Position numbers and translations under genes: made by a program
In this document: positions 10,909 to 24,264 of the stretch, piece by piece
Numbering within the stretch: the first letter of the stretch is position 1
How the letters are laid out: each line of letters begins with the position of its first letter
Notes under the pieces: model-generated
The model's database searches: none
The model's input: the letters and a program-made list of their open reading frames with translations, nothing else
What the model was told of the DNA's origin: nothing
DNA from: Lelliottia nimipressuralis
Lineage (GTDB): Bacteria; Pseudomonadota; Gammaproteobacteria; Enterobacterales; Enterobacteriaceae
Direction of reading: 5' to 3'
DNA length: 64,000 nt
NCBI RefSeq assembly: GCF_004402045.1
Contig: NZ_SOMG01000030.1
Location: 62,001-126,000 of the forward strand

Positions 10909-13900
10909 CTACGCGATCGCGTTCTCTTCCAGCTGACGCATAAAATTGCGCACCCAGTCCATACGGTTTTTGCGCTCAGTCAGTTCCTGGGTAAATTTCA
11001 GACGCGTTGGACCATCCAGACGGAAATGCTGCGGCTGTTTTTGCAGCAGACCAATCAACCACACCGGGTTGACGTGGTTCTTCTCGGCGAATTCAATCAC
11101 GCCGCCTTTTTCGTTGCCTTCAAGCTTACGAATGCCGAGCTTCTGTGCCTGCTGGCGCAGGCGAGCGATATCCAGCAGATTTCTCGCCGCATCGGGCAGC
11201 AGACCAAAGCGATCGATCAACTCAACCTTGATCTCTTCAAGCTCGTTCTCCTTCTTCGCACTGGCGATGCGCTTGTAGAACGACAGTCGGGTATTCACAT
11301 CCGGAATGAAATCGTCCGGCAGCAGAGAAGGCATACGCAGCTCGACCTCGGTCTGCTGGCTGGTGAGATCTTCCAGCGACGGCTCGCGTCCGGCCTTCAG
11401 GGCATCAACCGCGTTTTCCAGCAGCTCCATATAGAGCGAGAAGCCGATGGTCTCCATCGAGCCGCTCTGGTCCTCACCCAGCAGTTCACCGGCGCCGCGG
11501 ATCTCGAGATCGTGTGTCGCCAGCGCAAAGCCTGCGCCGAGGTCTTCCAGCGAGGCGATGGCTTCCAGACGCTTTTGTGCGTCGGTGGTCATCGCTTTCG
11601 GATGCGGCGTCAGCAGCCAGGCGTAGGCCTGATGGTGCGAACGCCCGACGCGGCCGCGCAGTTGATGGAGCTGCGCCAGACCGAAGTGATCCGCGCGTTC
11701 GATGATAATCGTATTCGCCGTCGGGATATCAATACCGGTTTCAATGATGGTGGTGCACACCAGCACGTTAAAGCGCTGGTGGTGGAAGTCGTTCATCACC
11801 CGTTCCAGCTCGCGCTCGCGCATCTGCCCGTGACCGATAGCAATGCGCGCTTCCGGTACCAGCTCCGCCAGCCGATCTGCCGCTTTCTGAATATTTTCCA
11901 CGTCGTTGTAGAGGTAGTACACCTGCCCCCCGCGCAGCACTTCACGCAGAATGGCCTCACGGACCACCAGATTATCGTACTCGCGAACAAAGGTTTTTAC
12001 CGCCAGACGACGTGCCGGCGGCGTAGCAATAATCGACAGATCGCGCATGCCGCTCATCGCCATGTTCAGGGTTCGCGGGATCGGCGTTGCGGTCAGGGTC
12101 AGGATATCGACGTCGGCGCGCATCGCTTTGATGCGTTCTTTATGACGTACCCCGAAGCGGTGCTCTTCGTCGACGATCAGCAGCCCCAGATCTTTCCACT
12201 TCACGTCGCTTTGCAGCAGCTTGTGGGTGCCGATCAGAATGTCGATTTTACCCTCGCTGGCCTGTTCCAGGATCTGCGTCTGTTCTTTGGTGCTGCGAAA
12301 ACGCGAGAGCATCTCGATACGTACCGGCCAGTTGGCGAAACGGTCGCGGAAGTTGTCGAAGTGCTGCTGAGCGAGCAGGGTGGTCGGCACCAGCACCGCC
12401 ACCTGCTTGTTGTTTTCAACCGCAAGGAAGGCGGCGCGCATCGCCACTTCGGTTTTACCGAAGCCGACGTCGCCGCAGACTAAGCGGTCCATTGCCAGCG
12501 GCTGGCACATATCGCTCAGCACGGCGTTAATGGCCTGAGCCTGATCCGGCGTGGTTTCAAACGGGAAGCTGTCGCAGAACAGCTGGTACTGTTCTTTATC
12601 ATGTTTAAAGGCGAAGCCCTCTTTGGCCGCGCGCTGCGCGTAGATATCCAGCAGTTCGGCTGCCACGTCGCGCACTTTTTCCGCGGCTTTCTGGCGCGCG
12701 CGCGCCCAGGCATCTCCGCCCAGCTTATGCAGCGGCGCATTGTCTTCGGCACCGCCCGCATAGCGGCTGATGAGGTGCAGGGAGGAGACCGGGACATACA
12801 GTTTGGCGTCGTTAGCATAGGTCAGCATCAGGTATTCACCTTTGATACCGCCCGCTTCCAGCGTGGTCATCCCTTGATAACGCCCAACCCCATGCTCCAG
12901 GTGAACAATCGGCTGGCCCGGATGCAGCTCGGCCAGGTTCCGGATCAGCGTGTCCGGATTGATGGTACGACGGCTGTCCTGGCGGCGACGCGCGACGCGC
13001 TCACCGAGCAGATCGCTTTCGCAAATCAGCGCCAGGTTGTTGAGTGTATCAATAAACCCGTGCTCGGCGGCGCCAATCATCAGGTAACGACCGTTTCCGG
13101 TCGCCTCGCTCAGACGCAGGATGCGCTTCGGCGCAACTTTAATGCGCCCCAGCAGTTCACCTAAAGCTTCGCGGCGGCCTTCACTCTCAACGGAGAACAC
13201 CACCGGCCCGGTAAAGGATTCCAGGAACTTGCGCAGATTATCCAGCGGTGATTTCTGCTGTGCCTGAACGGCCAGGTCCGGCAGCGTCCGGAAGGCGAGG
13301 TTGGTGTTGGCAGCTTTATCGGCAAGCGAATCGGTTTTGAGCTGCAGTCGCGGCCAGCGCTTCAGCTCGGCGTTGAGCTCGTCGGTACGCAGCCACAGCG
13401 CTTCCGGCGGCAGCAGCGGACGCATCGGGTCAACGCCCCGGCTTTCAAAGCGGGCGCGGGTTTCGCTTTCAAAGCGGCTGGCGCTGGCGTCGATATCGCC
13501 GGTGTTAACAATCAGCGTATTCGCCGGGAAGTAGCTGAACAGGGCAGGCAGCGGCTCGTTGAAGAACAGCGGCTGCCAGTATTCGATCCCGGCAGGAAGC
13601 GTGCCTTTACTGACCTGCTGGTAAATATGTTCGGCGTCGCGCTTCACCTCGAACTTATCGCGCCACTGGCTGCGGAACAGTTCGATAGCGGTTTTGTCCG
13701 TCGGGAACTCATGCGCGGGCAGTAAATTGATGGACTCCACTTCTTCCAGCGTGCGCTGCGTGTCGGCGTCGAATACGCGCAGACTATCGATTTCATCATC
13801 GAAAAAGTCCAGACGATACGGCTGGTCGCTGCCCATCGGGTAAAGGTCGAGCAACGCGCCGCGGGTTGCGTATTCCCCGTGCTCCATTACCTGGTCGACG

Positions 13901-14355
13901 TGGCGATAACCGGCACCGTCAAGCTGCGAGCGCAGGGCATCGCGGGACAGGCGCTGGCCTTTTTTCATCACCAGCGCGTGGCCATGCAGATAGCTGTGTG
14001 GACAGACGCGCTGCATCAGGGTGTTCACCGGAACAATCAGCACGCCGCGCTGCATGGTCGGCAGCTGATAGAGCGTCGACAGGCGCGAGGAGATGATCTC
14101 CTGATGCGGAGAGAAGCTGTCATACGGCAGTGTTTCCCAGTCGGCCAGGCTGAACACCAGGCTATCGGTGAACTGGCGAATTTCGTCGTGCAGGCGCAGA
14201 GCGTTTTGCATATCCGGGGCAACCAGTATCACCGGGCCAGGATGGCGCTCGGCGATTTCCGCCACCAGCGTGGCGCATGCCGCGCCCGTGAGTTCACCCA
14301 GCTGGCGCTGGTCACCCGCTTTGACAGGTAAGGAATAACGATAGTGTTCAGGCAT
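10909..14355 (-). CDS. mfd: Transcription-repair coupling factor Mfd
   Basis: 1148 residues, exactly the E. coli length when started at the ATG at 14355 (MPEHYRYSLPVKAG). Mfd removes RNA polymerase stalled at DNA lesions and recruits UvrA. Order of domains: UvrB-homology region (residues 1-330), RNA-polymerase-interacting domain (about 470-545), RecG-like translocase with Walker A GDVGFGKTE and DEEHRFG box (about 600-950), and the C-terminal autoinhibitory D7 domain. An upstream in-frame ATG would add 17 residues absent from E. coli Mfd and was not chosen. Confidence 0.98.
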   Translation of the reverse strand: MPEHYRYSLPVKAGDQRQLGELTGAACATLVAEIAERHPGPVILVAPDMQNALRLHDEIRQFTDSLVFSLADWETLPYDSFSPHQEIISSRLSTLYQLPTMQRGVLIVPVNTLMQRVCPHSYLHGHALVMKKGQRLSRDALRSQLDGAGYRHVDQVMEHGEYATRGALLDLYPMGSDQPYRLDFFDDEIDSLRVFDADTQRTLEEVESINLLPAHEFPTDKTAIELFRSQWRDKFEVKRDAEHIYQQVSKGTLPAGIEYWQPLFFNEPLPALFSYFPANTLIVNTGDIDASASRFESETRARFESRGVDPMRPLLPPEALWLRTDELNAELKRWPRLQLKTDSLADKAANTNLAFRTLPDLAVQAQQKSPLDNLRKFLESFTGPVVFSVESEGRREALGELLGRIKVAPKRILRLSEATGNGRYLMIGAAEHGFIDTLNNLALICESDLLGERVARRRQDSRRTINPDTLIRNLAELHPGQPIVHLEHGVGRYQGMTTLEAGGIKGEYLMLTYANDAKLYVPVSSLHLISRYAGGAEDNAPLHKLGGDAWARARQKAAEKVRDVAAELLDIYAQRAAKEGFAFKHDKEQYQLFCDSFPFETTPDQAQAINAVLSDMCQPLAMDRLVCGDVGFGKTEVAMRAAFLAVENNKQVAVLVPTTLLAQQHFDNFRDRFANWPVRIEMLSRFRSTKEQTQILEQASEGKIDILIGTHKLLQSDVKWKDLGLLIVDEEHRFGVRHKERIKAMRADVDILTLTATPIPRTLNMAMSGMRDLSIIATPPARRLAVKTFVREYDNLVVREAILREVLRGGQVYYLYNDVENIQKAADRLAELVPEARIAIGHGQMRERELERVMNDFHHQRFNVLVCTTIIETGIDIPTANTIIIERADHFGLAQLHQLRGRVGRSHHQAYAWLLTPHPKAMTTDAQKRLEAIASLEDLGAGFALATHDLEIRGAGELLGEDQSGSMETIGFSLYMELLENAVDALKAGREPSLEDLTSQQTEVELRMPSLLPDDFIPDVNTRLSFYKRIASAKKENELEEIKVELIDRFGLLPDAARNLLDIARLRQQAQKLGIRKLEGNEKGGVIEFAEKNHVNPVWLIGLLQKQPQHFRLDGPTRLKFTQELTERKNRMDWVRNFMRQLEENAIA

Positions 14356-14473
14356 GGCTATGTCAGAGTCTCTTATGGATATACCAACAGTATTGGGGCA
14401 TATCACTGATACGCAATGTCTTTATTATCCTCGATCGTTTTACATAAGCAAATCGTAACCGCACGGCAGGGCT

Positions 14474-14495
14474 AAACGCCCCCGAAACGGGGGCG
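14474..14495 (-). terminator. Hairpin downstream of ycfT
   Basis: Eight-base-pair stem CGCCCCCG/CGGGGGCG with a three-base loop follows the ycfT stop on the minus strand; only a short T tract (TTT) follows it. Confidence 0.6.
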
Positions 14496-14504
14496 GAGAG
14501 GGCA

Positions 14505-15578
14505 TTAACGCGTTGAAGGTGACAGGGGCAGCGTAGACGGAGGAGAGAAGAAAACGTCCCCAAACAGCGCGGTAGAGATTTTACGCACCCCGAGCCCTGC
14601 AAGGGTACAGATAAGCAGGCTGGCAAACGGGTAGACCAGAATTAAGCCCAGCTCTGCCCAGACCGGCCACGAGGCGGCATTCATCTCGCCAATCAGGAAC
14701 AGGCTAAAGGCCTCGATTAAGATGCGGTGGGTGGTATAAATCGCAATGGTGTTTGAGCCAATCACATTCAGCAGATTGTTCGGGTGAACGGCATAGCGCT
14801 GCTCAAGGCTGTAGAACAGCTTCATGATCAACACAATCGACAGCAATGAGAGCAACAGCGGAACGTTAGCAAACCACAGCACCACGGAGACGGCAGCGAA
14901 AGCACCGGTAACCAGCCAGATGCGGAGCAGGTTGACGCTTTTCATCCACGCCATCAGCTCTGCGCCGTACCACGCCCCGAGGCTGTAGTAGATCATGTTA
15001 CGGACTACGCTGTTCATGCCCCACCACGGCAGCGGCAGGAAGTTGATCGCGATGCTCGCCAGTGCCAACAGTCCCAGTACCGGCAGCTTCCAGCGGCTGA
15101 GCAGTTTACACAGCGTGAAGTACACCACCAGGGCATACAGATACCACAGGCTGGTGCTGGCGGTGAGCATCCCCAGCACAAATCCTGAGAGCGAGTCGGC
15201 GTAGGCCGCGTTCGACGAGGTGGCAAGCTCACGCTCGGGCGCCAGCCAGGCGTTCAGGTGGGTCAGCGCCTGCCATTGCAGGACGCCCCACAGCGCCAGG
15301 ACCCAGACAATGCTCCAGATCCGTTTGTCGAGACTGGTTCGCCAGCCCACCTCGTCAATATAACGACGGATCAGATAGCCGGAAATAAAGAAGAAGACCG
15401 GCATACGGAACGGTGCGAGATAGAGGTTAAAATAGACCCAGCATTTGGCGAGAAGCCCGGAGAACGGGTGTTGCAGCCCGACCAGATGCGGATAAAACGT
15501 GATAACCGAATGATAGATAACCACCAGGCAAATACACAGCCCTTTTATCTGGTTAATCCATAATGCTTTTTGCTTCAT
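14505..15578 (-). CDS. ycfT: Acyltransferase-3-like inner-membrane protein YcfT
   Basis: 357 residues, matching E. coli YcfT. It is a polytopic membrane protein with about ten hydrophobic segments and belongs to the acyltransferase-3 family: N-terminal INQIKGLCICLVVIYHS places the family's conserved His near residue 23, and RMPVFFFISGYL follows at about 58-70. The family transfers acyl groups to envelope glycans; the substrate of YcfT is unknown. It is transcribed toward mfd. Confidence 0.93.
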   Translation of the reverse strand: MKQKALWINQIKGLCICLVVIYHSVITFYPHLVGLQHPFSGLLAKCWVYFNLYLAPFRMPVFFFISGYLIRRYIDEVGWRTSLDKRIWSIVWVLALWGVLQWQALTHLNAWLAPERELATSSNAAYADSLSGFVLGMLTASTSLWYLYALVVYFTLCKLLSRWKLPVLGLLALASIAINFLPLPWWGMNSVVRNMIYYSLGAWYGAELMAWMKSVNLLRIWLVTGAFAAVSVVLWFANVPLLLSLLSIVLIMKLFYSLEQRYAVHPNNLLNVIGSNTIAIYTTHRILIEAFSLFLIGEMNAASWPVWAELGLILVYPFASLLICTLAGLGVRKISTALFGDVFFSPPSTLPLSPSTR

Positions 15579-15747
15579 TGTTCGCCACTACCTTATTGCC
15601 ATAAACGAACGAGCAATTGTTCTAAAACGAAACCAGGATGTAATGGGTAACAGTCTGTATCAGGAGGTTTTTCGGAAAAGGTGGAGGTTGCGAGGTGTGG
15701 TTTCAGACATTAGCATCCTGATTTATCTGAATTTTTCGGAAAAATGA

Positions 15748-18972
<3,225 letters not shown>

Positions 18973-19025
18973 TTACGTCATGATCTAGCGGCTTTCGGGC
19001 CGCCAGGTTAAAAGAGGAATGCGTT

Positions 19026-19937
19026 ATGTATTACGGATTTGATATTGGCGGCACCAAGATTGCGCTCGGCGTGTTTGATAAAGACCTCAAACTGCAGTGG
19101 GAAACCCGCGTTCCCACGCCGCGCGAAAGCTACGACGATTTTTTAACCGCCATTGCCGCGCTGGTGGCGCAGGCCGATGAACGCTTTGGCGTGAAAGGCA
19201 GCGTCGGCATTGGTATTCCGGGTATGCCCGAAACTGACGACGGCACGCTGTATGCCGCCAACGTTCCTGCTGCCAGCGGTAAACCGCTGCGCGCCGATCT
19301 CTCTGCACTCCTTGAACGCGACGTGCGTTTAGACAACGATGCCAATTGCTTTGCACTCTCTGAAGCCTGGGATGATGAATTCCGTCAATATCCGCTGGTA
19401 ATGGGACTGATCCTCGGCACCGGCGTCGGCGGGGGGATCGTGATCAACGGAAAACCAATCACCGGGCGCAGCTACATCACCGGCGAATTTGGTCATATTC
19501 GCTTGCCGGTGGACGCGCTGGACGTCGTCGGACGTGATTTTCCGCTGACCCGCTGCGGCTGCGGCCAGCACGGCTGTATTGAGAACTATCTCTCCGGCCG
19601 CGGGTTTGCATGGCTTTACGAACACTTCTATCATCAGAAACTTGAGGCCCCTCAAATCATTACCCTGTGGGAGCAAGATGATGCGCAGGCGCGTGAGCAC
19701 GTCGAGCGCTATCTGGATCTGCTGGCGGTATGTCTGGGAAATATTCTCACCATCGTTGACCCGGATCTGCTGGTGATAGGGGGAGGGCTTTCAAACTTTA
19801 CCGCGATTACGGAACGCTTGTCCGGGCGTTTGCCCCGACATTTATTGCCGGTCGCCCGCGTGCCGCGTATTGAACGCGCGCGACACGGGGACGCAGGAGG
19901 CATGCGCGGAGCCGCATTCCTTCATCTCACCGATTAG
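19026..19937 (+). CDS. nagK: N-acetylglucosamine kinase NagK
   Basis: 303-residue ROK-family sugar kinase that phosphorylates GlcNAc recovered from cell-wall recycling, complementing nagZ upstream. The phosphate-binding DIGGTK is at residues 6-11, the catalytic DNDANC around residue 105, and the ROK zinc motif CGCGQHGC around residue 180. Start ATG follows an AAGAGGAA ribosome-binding site. It lies just before cobB, as in E. coli. Confidence 0.97.
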   Translation: MYYGFDIGGTKIALGVFDKDLKLQWETRVPTPRESYDDFLTAIAALVAQADERFGVKGSVGIGIPGMPETDDGTLYAANVPAASGKPLRADLSALLERDVRLDNDANCFALSEAWDDEFRQYPLVMGLILGTGVGGGIVINGKPITGRSYITGEFGHIRLPVDALDVVGRDFPLTRCGCGQHGCIENYLSGRGFAWLYEHFYHQKLEAPQIITLWEQDDAQAREHVERYLDLLAVCLGNILTIVDPDLLVIGGGLSNFTAITERLSGRLPRHLLPVARVPRIERARHGDAGGMRGAAFLHLTD

Positions 19938-19951
19938 TTTACGAGGTTTCT

Positions 19952-20773
19952 ATGCTGTCGCGTCGCCAGGGTCGACTCAGCCGTTTTCGCAAAAACAAAC
20001 GCCGCTTACGTGAGCGCTTGCGCCAGCGGATTTTTTTCAGAGACAGAATGATGCCAGAAGCGATGGATAAACCCAGAGTGGTGGTGCTGACAGGGGCGGG
20101 GATCTCCGCCGAGTCAGGAATTCGAACCTTCCGCGCGGCGGACGGGTTGTGGGAAGAACACCGCGTGGAGGATGTAGCCACGCCGGAAGGCTTTGCCCGC
20201 GATCCGGATCTCGTGCAGGCGTTTTACAATGCCCGCCGTCGCCAGCTTCTCCAGCCAGAGATTGCACCAAATGCGGCGCATCTGGCGCTGGCGAAGCTGG
20301 AAGAGGCGCTGGGCGATCGTTTTCTGCTGGTGACGCAGAATATCGACAACCTGCACGAGCGGGCCGGCAATAAGAACATCATCCATATGCACGGTGAGCT
20401 GCTCAAGGTTCGCTGCGCCTGGAGCGGTCAGGTGCTGGACTGGAAAGAGGACGTGCTGCCAGAGGATAAATGCCACTGCTGCCAGTTCCCGTCGCGCCTG
20501 CGTCCGCACGTGGTCTGGTTTGGCGAAATGCCGCTGGGGATGGATGAGATCTACAGCGCGCTGGCGATGGCAGACGTGTTTATCGCCATCGGCACATCCG
20601 GTCATGTTTACCCGGCGGCAGGGTTTGTTCACGAAGCGCGCTTGCACGGTGCGCATACGGTAGAACTTAATCTGGAGCCCAGCCAGGTGGGCAGCGAGTT
20701 TGAAGAGAAGCACTATGGCCTGGCAAGCGCGGTCGTTCCGGAGTTTGTCGACAAGCTGCTGAAAGGGCTGTAA
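19952..20773 (+). CDS. cobB: NAD-dependent protein deacylase CobB (long form)
   Basis: 273-residue sirtuin that removes acetyl and succinyl groups from lysines. NAD-binding [15 protein letters not shown], the catalytic-loop TQNIDNLH and the HGE histidine are conserved. The very basic N-terminal extension (residues 1-35) corresponds to the long CobB isoform; internal starts near residues 33-38 could give the shorter form. The C-terminus ends at KGL, six residues earlier than in E. coli. A bidirectional terminator follows. Confidence 0.96.
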   Translation: MLSRRQGRLSRFRKNKRRLRERLRQRIFFRDRMMPEAMDKPRVVVLTGAGISAESGIRTFRAADGLWEEHRVEDVATPEGFARDPDLVQAFYNARRRQLLQPEIAPNAAHLALAKLEEALGDRFLLVTQNIDNLHERAGNKNIIHMHGELLKVRCAWSGQVLDWKEDVLPEDKCHCCQFPSRLRPHVVWFGEMPLGMDEIYSALAMADVFIAIGTSGHVYPAAGFVHEARLHGAHTVELNLEPSQVGSEFEEKHYGLASAVVPEFVDKLLKGL

Positions 20774-20788
20774 CGGCAATCGCGTGAA

Positions 20789-20818
20789 AAGGCACCCGTC
20801 CTGCGGGTGCCTTATTAT
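20789..20818. terminator. Terminator between cobB and the chemoreceptor gene
   Basis: Eight-base-pair stem GGCACCCG/CGGGTGCC with A's before it and TTATTATTT after it; it separates two converging genes. Confidence 0.85.
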
Positions 20819-22756
20819 TTATGAATGAAAGAACGCCAGCGTCTTCTCCAGCGATTTAGCCTGTTCATCCAGCGAGAGTGCCGCCGCAGAGATCTGCTGA
20901 ACCAGAGAGGCGTTCTGCTGGGTGGTGCTGTCCATCTGATTGACGGCGGTGCTGACCTGGCTAATCCCCCGATTCTGCTCGTCCAGCGCCTGAACAATAT
21001 CGTTGATGACCAGATGCACATGCGACACCGCCTCAATCACCTGCTTCATCATCACGCCGGTTTCATTGACCAGCTCAACGCCTTTGCTGACGCGGCCTGA
21101 GGACTCGGCAATCAGCTGAGAGATCTCTTTTGCCGCATTAGCGCTTCGCTGGGCAAGATTGCGCACTTCGCCTGCCACCACCGCAAAACCGCGCCCCTGC
21201 TCGCCCGCGCGTGCGGCTTCAACGGCAGCATTCAGCGCCAGGATATTGGTCTGGAAGGCGATGCCATCGACGATGCTGTTAATCTCACCGATCTTACGTG
21301 CGCTCTCATCAATCTCCCCGATCACAACGACCACGTCGTTCACCAGCGTTTCGCCATGCCCGGCGAGGCTTGCGGCGCGATCGGTCAGCGTGGTGGCCTT
21401 GTGCGCGTTGTCGGCGTTATTCTTCACCGTGACCGAAATCTCTTCCATGCTGGCTGCCGTTTCAACAATTGCCGCCGCCTGTTCTTCGGTACGTGAGGCG
21501 AGGTCAAGGTTGCCCGCCGAAATTTCGCTGGTGCCGCCGTGCACGGAATGGCTGGCTTCGCTGATATTATCGACGATGCGCTTGAGCTGCATCTGCATGG
21601 TGTGCAGGGCATAAAAAATACTGTGGGTATCCCCGGAACGAACCGGGATGGTGTTGTTCAGATCTCCCCGGGCAACGGCCAGGGCGATCCCGGCGGCCTC
21701 CGAAGGTTCCCCTCCAACCGGGCGGTCAACTTTGCGGGTAAAGATCTGGGCCATCACCAGGCTAACCGCAACGATACTTAACACCATCATGGCGATGGCT
21801 TTCAGTAAAAATGCGCGCGCTTCGGCCATCACTTCGCTGACCGGGGTGACAATGGCGAGTTTCCACGGAGTCTGGCTATTACCGACGGCGATCTCCTGCC
21901 AGGTGATAAACGCATCCTCTTTCAGCAGCGGATCGTTTTCCCGGATAACCTCATGACCCGCAATCTGGCCCGCGTAAGGCTTGCCTGCAGCACGTTTGTC
22001 CGGGCTGGACACCACGTTGTTGCCTGCGGAAAGGAGCAGGGCGTAGCCTGTTCCGTTCCACGGTTTAATCGCCCCGATCGTCGATTGCAGCGTGGCAAGG
22101 GAGAAGTCAGAGGTGACCGAACCCAGGAACTGGCCGTCATGCATGATGGGGGCGGCAATCGAGGTGAGCATCACGTCTACGCCGTTGTAGGGGTAAATAT
22201 AGGGCTCGATGATCACTTCTTTATGCCGTTGTTTCGGCAGCAAATAATAATCCCCGCTGCCGGGCGTTTCGATATCCGTCAGCAGGTGTAATGCCGGTTT
22301 GCCGGTGGCGTCGCGGTCGACGTAGCGGGCGTAACGCCCGCCAGGATCTTCCCCGCTTTGACCGGCAAAGGTGGCATCTTTATCGTCGAACGCGTTGGGC
22401 TCAAAGGCCATCGACATCGAGAGAAACTGTGGGTGAGCGGAGAGGTAGTGGATGAGCAGCTGATTAAGGCTCTGACGATCGGTCACGCCCGCTTCTCGCA
22501 GCGCCAGGGCGCTGTTGCCCATATCCCGGGCGGCCGCCAGGGCAGAATCCAGCTGTTTACTGACCTGCAACGATTGCACCTCAGCAATTTGACGGATATG
22601 TTTTTTGGCCAGAACCTCCTGCTTCGCCATCCACTGCCACATCATAAACCCGATCGTTGCCGTAAAGCCCACCGTCACGGTGAGGAAAATGGACAATAGC
22701 ATCAACGTCTTGACTCTTATTTTTTGTTTTCGGACCATGGCGTCTTTCATTCTCAT
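20819..22756 (-). CDS. Methyl-accepting chemotaxis protein with dCache-type sensor
   Basis: 645-residue transducer. A first membrane segment (about residues 18-42) is followed by a periplasmic dCache-like ligand domain (about 45-340), a second membrane segment, a HAMP region and a C-terminal signalling domain. The signalling hairpin tip [20 protein letters not shown] is intact. The protein ends at AFFHS and lacks a CheR-binding NWETF-type pentapeptide, so adaptation would depend on other receptors. The ligand is not predictable. It replaces ycfZ-ymfA of E. coli between cobB and potD and is divergent from the EAL gene. Start could also be the ATG seven codons later. Confidence 0.92.
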   Translation of the reverse strand: MRMKDAMVRKQKIRVKTLMLLSIFLTVTVGFTATIGFMMWQWMAKQEVLAKKHIRQIAEVQSLQVSKQLDSALAAARDMGNSALALREAGVTDRQSLNQLLIHYLSAHPQFLSMSMAFEPNAFDDKDATFAGQSGEDPGGRYARYVDRDATGKPALHLLTDIETPGSGDYYLLPKQRHKEVIIEPYIYPYNGVDVMLTSIAAPIMHDGQFLGSVTSDFSLATLQSTIGAIKPWNGTGYALLLSAGNNVVSSPDKRAAGKPYAGQIAGHEVIRENDPLLKEDAFITWQEIAVGNSQTPWKLAIVTPVSEVMAEARAFLLKAIAMMVLSIVAVSLVMAQIFTRKVDRPVGGEPSEAAGIALAVARGDLNNTIPVRSGDTHSIFYALHTMQMQLKRIVDNISEASHSVHGGTSEISAGNLDLASRTEEQAAAIVETAASMEEISVTVKNNADNAHKATTLTDRAASLAGHGETLVNDVVVVIGEIDESARKIGEINSIVDGIAFQTNILALNAAVEAARAGEQGRGFAVVAGEVRNLAQRSANAAKEISQLIAESSGRVSKGVELVNETGVMMKQVIEAVSHVHLVINDIVQALDEQNRGISQVSTAVNQMDSTTQQNASLVQQISAAALSLDEQAKSLEKTLAFFHS

Positions 22757-22987
22757 CTCCCGTAATGTCGTGCATGTCGGGCAGGCACTCAGTACTTATC
22801 GGATATTTCAGCCTCTTTCTGTAGAGCGCCGGATATATTTAATTTAAATTCCATAATATTAAATCCCGTTAATTAGTGTGGATGCTTTTATTTTGTGCAT
22901 TCAATCAAAATAGCGCTCGATAATGCTCGTTATCGTGGTGTAGAAAGAGGATGCTAATAAATATAAAGTTGTAGAGGAGGATGGGAT

Positions 22988-24217
22988 ATGTACGGATTTA
23001 TCGCGAGGCAACCCATTTTTAACCCTGAGATGAATACGGTAGCCTACGAGCTGCTCTTCAGAGATGGGATGACAAACCGCTTTCCGGATGTGTCGGCGGA
23101 ATACGCCACATCCAGAATGATATCAGACCAGTTTTTATGTGTGCCGTCCCAGCGCATCGCCGGGGCACATACGTCGTTTATTAATTTCCCTTCAAGAATG
23201 GTCATCGACCGCAGTGGTGAAGCGCTCGATAAAGAGAGCGTGGTCATTGAGATCCTTGAAGATGCTGTGCCGGGGGCAGAGCTACTGCAGGCCGTTAGGG
23301 AGATGAATGCGCACGGCTATCAGTTTGCGCTTGATGATTTCACCCTTGCACCGGAATGGGATGCTTTTTTACCTTATATTTCGATACTGAAATTCGATGT
23401 CAGAAATTATACCTTAGCGCAAATTAAAGAGTATCTAAGTGAGCGTAAAAATCTGACCGGGCATATTAAATATCTCGCTGAAAAAATTGAGACTAAAGAG
23501 GAATTCGAACAATACCGGAAAGAAGGTTTTTCTTTGTTTCAGGGCTATTTTTTCTGCCGTCCGGAGGTCATTAAATATAAACGGTTGTCGCAAAATCAGC
23601 TGGCGATTTTCCGTCTGCAAATGGAAGTTGGGCGCAATAAACCTGATTTTCGGATCATCGAGTCGTTGATAAAAACCGACCTGACGCTGTCCTGGAAAAT
23701 CATGCGTTACATGAAGCACACCGCATTTAAACATATCGGTGCCTGTAATTTCAGCAAGTTAACCCTGAGTGAAGTGCTCAGATACCTTGGTGAAAACCAG
23801 CTGAGACGGTTTGTTGCCGTTGTGGTCCTGGCAAGCGCGGGCAATGACACCGTCAGCGAGCTTTACCCGTTGAGTATGATGCGCGGTAAGTTCTGCGAGC
23901 TGATTGCTGAGACGATGAAGGAACCGGCGCTGGCTGAAAATGCGTTCATGTGCGGCCTGTTTTCACTGCTCGATACCCTGCTTGAGCTGCCGATGGCAGA
24001 GCTGATGAAGCAAATTGCGGTGCCGCAGAATGTGAGCAACGCGCTGTGCCATCAGGAGGGGCGGTTAGCCGATATCATTAATCTTTGCCGCTACTATGAA
24101 CAGCAGCAGTGGGATGAGGCGACCGGGATCCGTCAGGCGCTGGGTCTGTCCGATGAGGACGTGGTCGAGGCGATGAGAAGGGCAACGATCTGGGCTGGGG
24201 AGAATGCGGTCAGTTAA
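22988..24217 (+). CDS. EAL-HDOD (YuxH-type) signalling protein with degenerate EAL
   Basis: 409 residues. The N-terminal half (1-195) is an EAL-like domain, but the signature reads YELLFR instead of EAL, while ALDDF, LKFD and AEKIE remain. The C-terminal half (about 200-395) is an HDOD domain (hydrophobic core PDFRIIESLIKTDLTLSWKI start). This YuxH/CdgJ architecture usually lacks c-di-GMP hydrolysis and works as a regulator of motility or biofilm. AGAGGAGGAT precedes the ATG as a strong ribosome-binding site. The 231-base gap to the divergent chemoreceptor gene probably holds both promoters. Confidence 0.88.
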   Translation: MYGFIARQPIFNPEMNTVAYELLFRDGMTNRFPDVSAEYATSRMISDQFLCVPSQRIAGAHTSFINFPSRMVIDRSGEALDKESVVIEILEDAVPGAELLQAVREMNAHGYQFALDDFTLAPEWDAFLPYISILKFDVRNYTLAQIKEYLSERKNLTGHIKYLAEKIETKEEFEQYRKEGFSLFQGYFFCRPEVIKYKRLSQNQLAIFRLQMEVGRNKPDFRIIESLIKTDLTLSWKIMRYMKHTAFKHIGACNFSKLTLSEVLRYLGENQLRRFVAVVVLASAGNDTVSELYPLSMMRGKFCELIAETMKEPALAENAFMCGLFSLLDTLLELPMAELMKQIAVPQNVSNALCHQEGRLADIINLCRYYEQQQWDEATGIRQALGLSDEDVVEAMRRATIWAGENAVS

Positions 24218-24219
24218 TC

Positions 24220-24251
24220 CTTCCTCACGCCAAACAGGCGGCGTGAGGAAG
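24220..24251. terminator. Inverted repeat between the EAL-HDOD gene and potD
   Basis: Perfect 12-base-pair stem CTTCCTCACGCC/GGCGTGAGGAAG with an eight-base loop between converging genes. It lacks a T-run on either side, so it may act as a transcript-stabilising or weak terminating hairpin. Confidence 0.55.
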
Positions 24252-24264
24252 AGCGCGATACGGT

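Noticed and set aside
11026..12483. Open frame of 485 codons on the plus strand
   Set aside because: It lies wholly antisense to mfd, has no family resemblance and follows the codon shadow of a long GC-rich gene.
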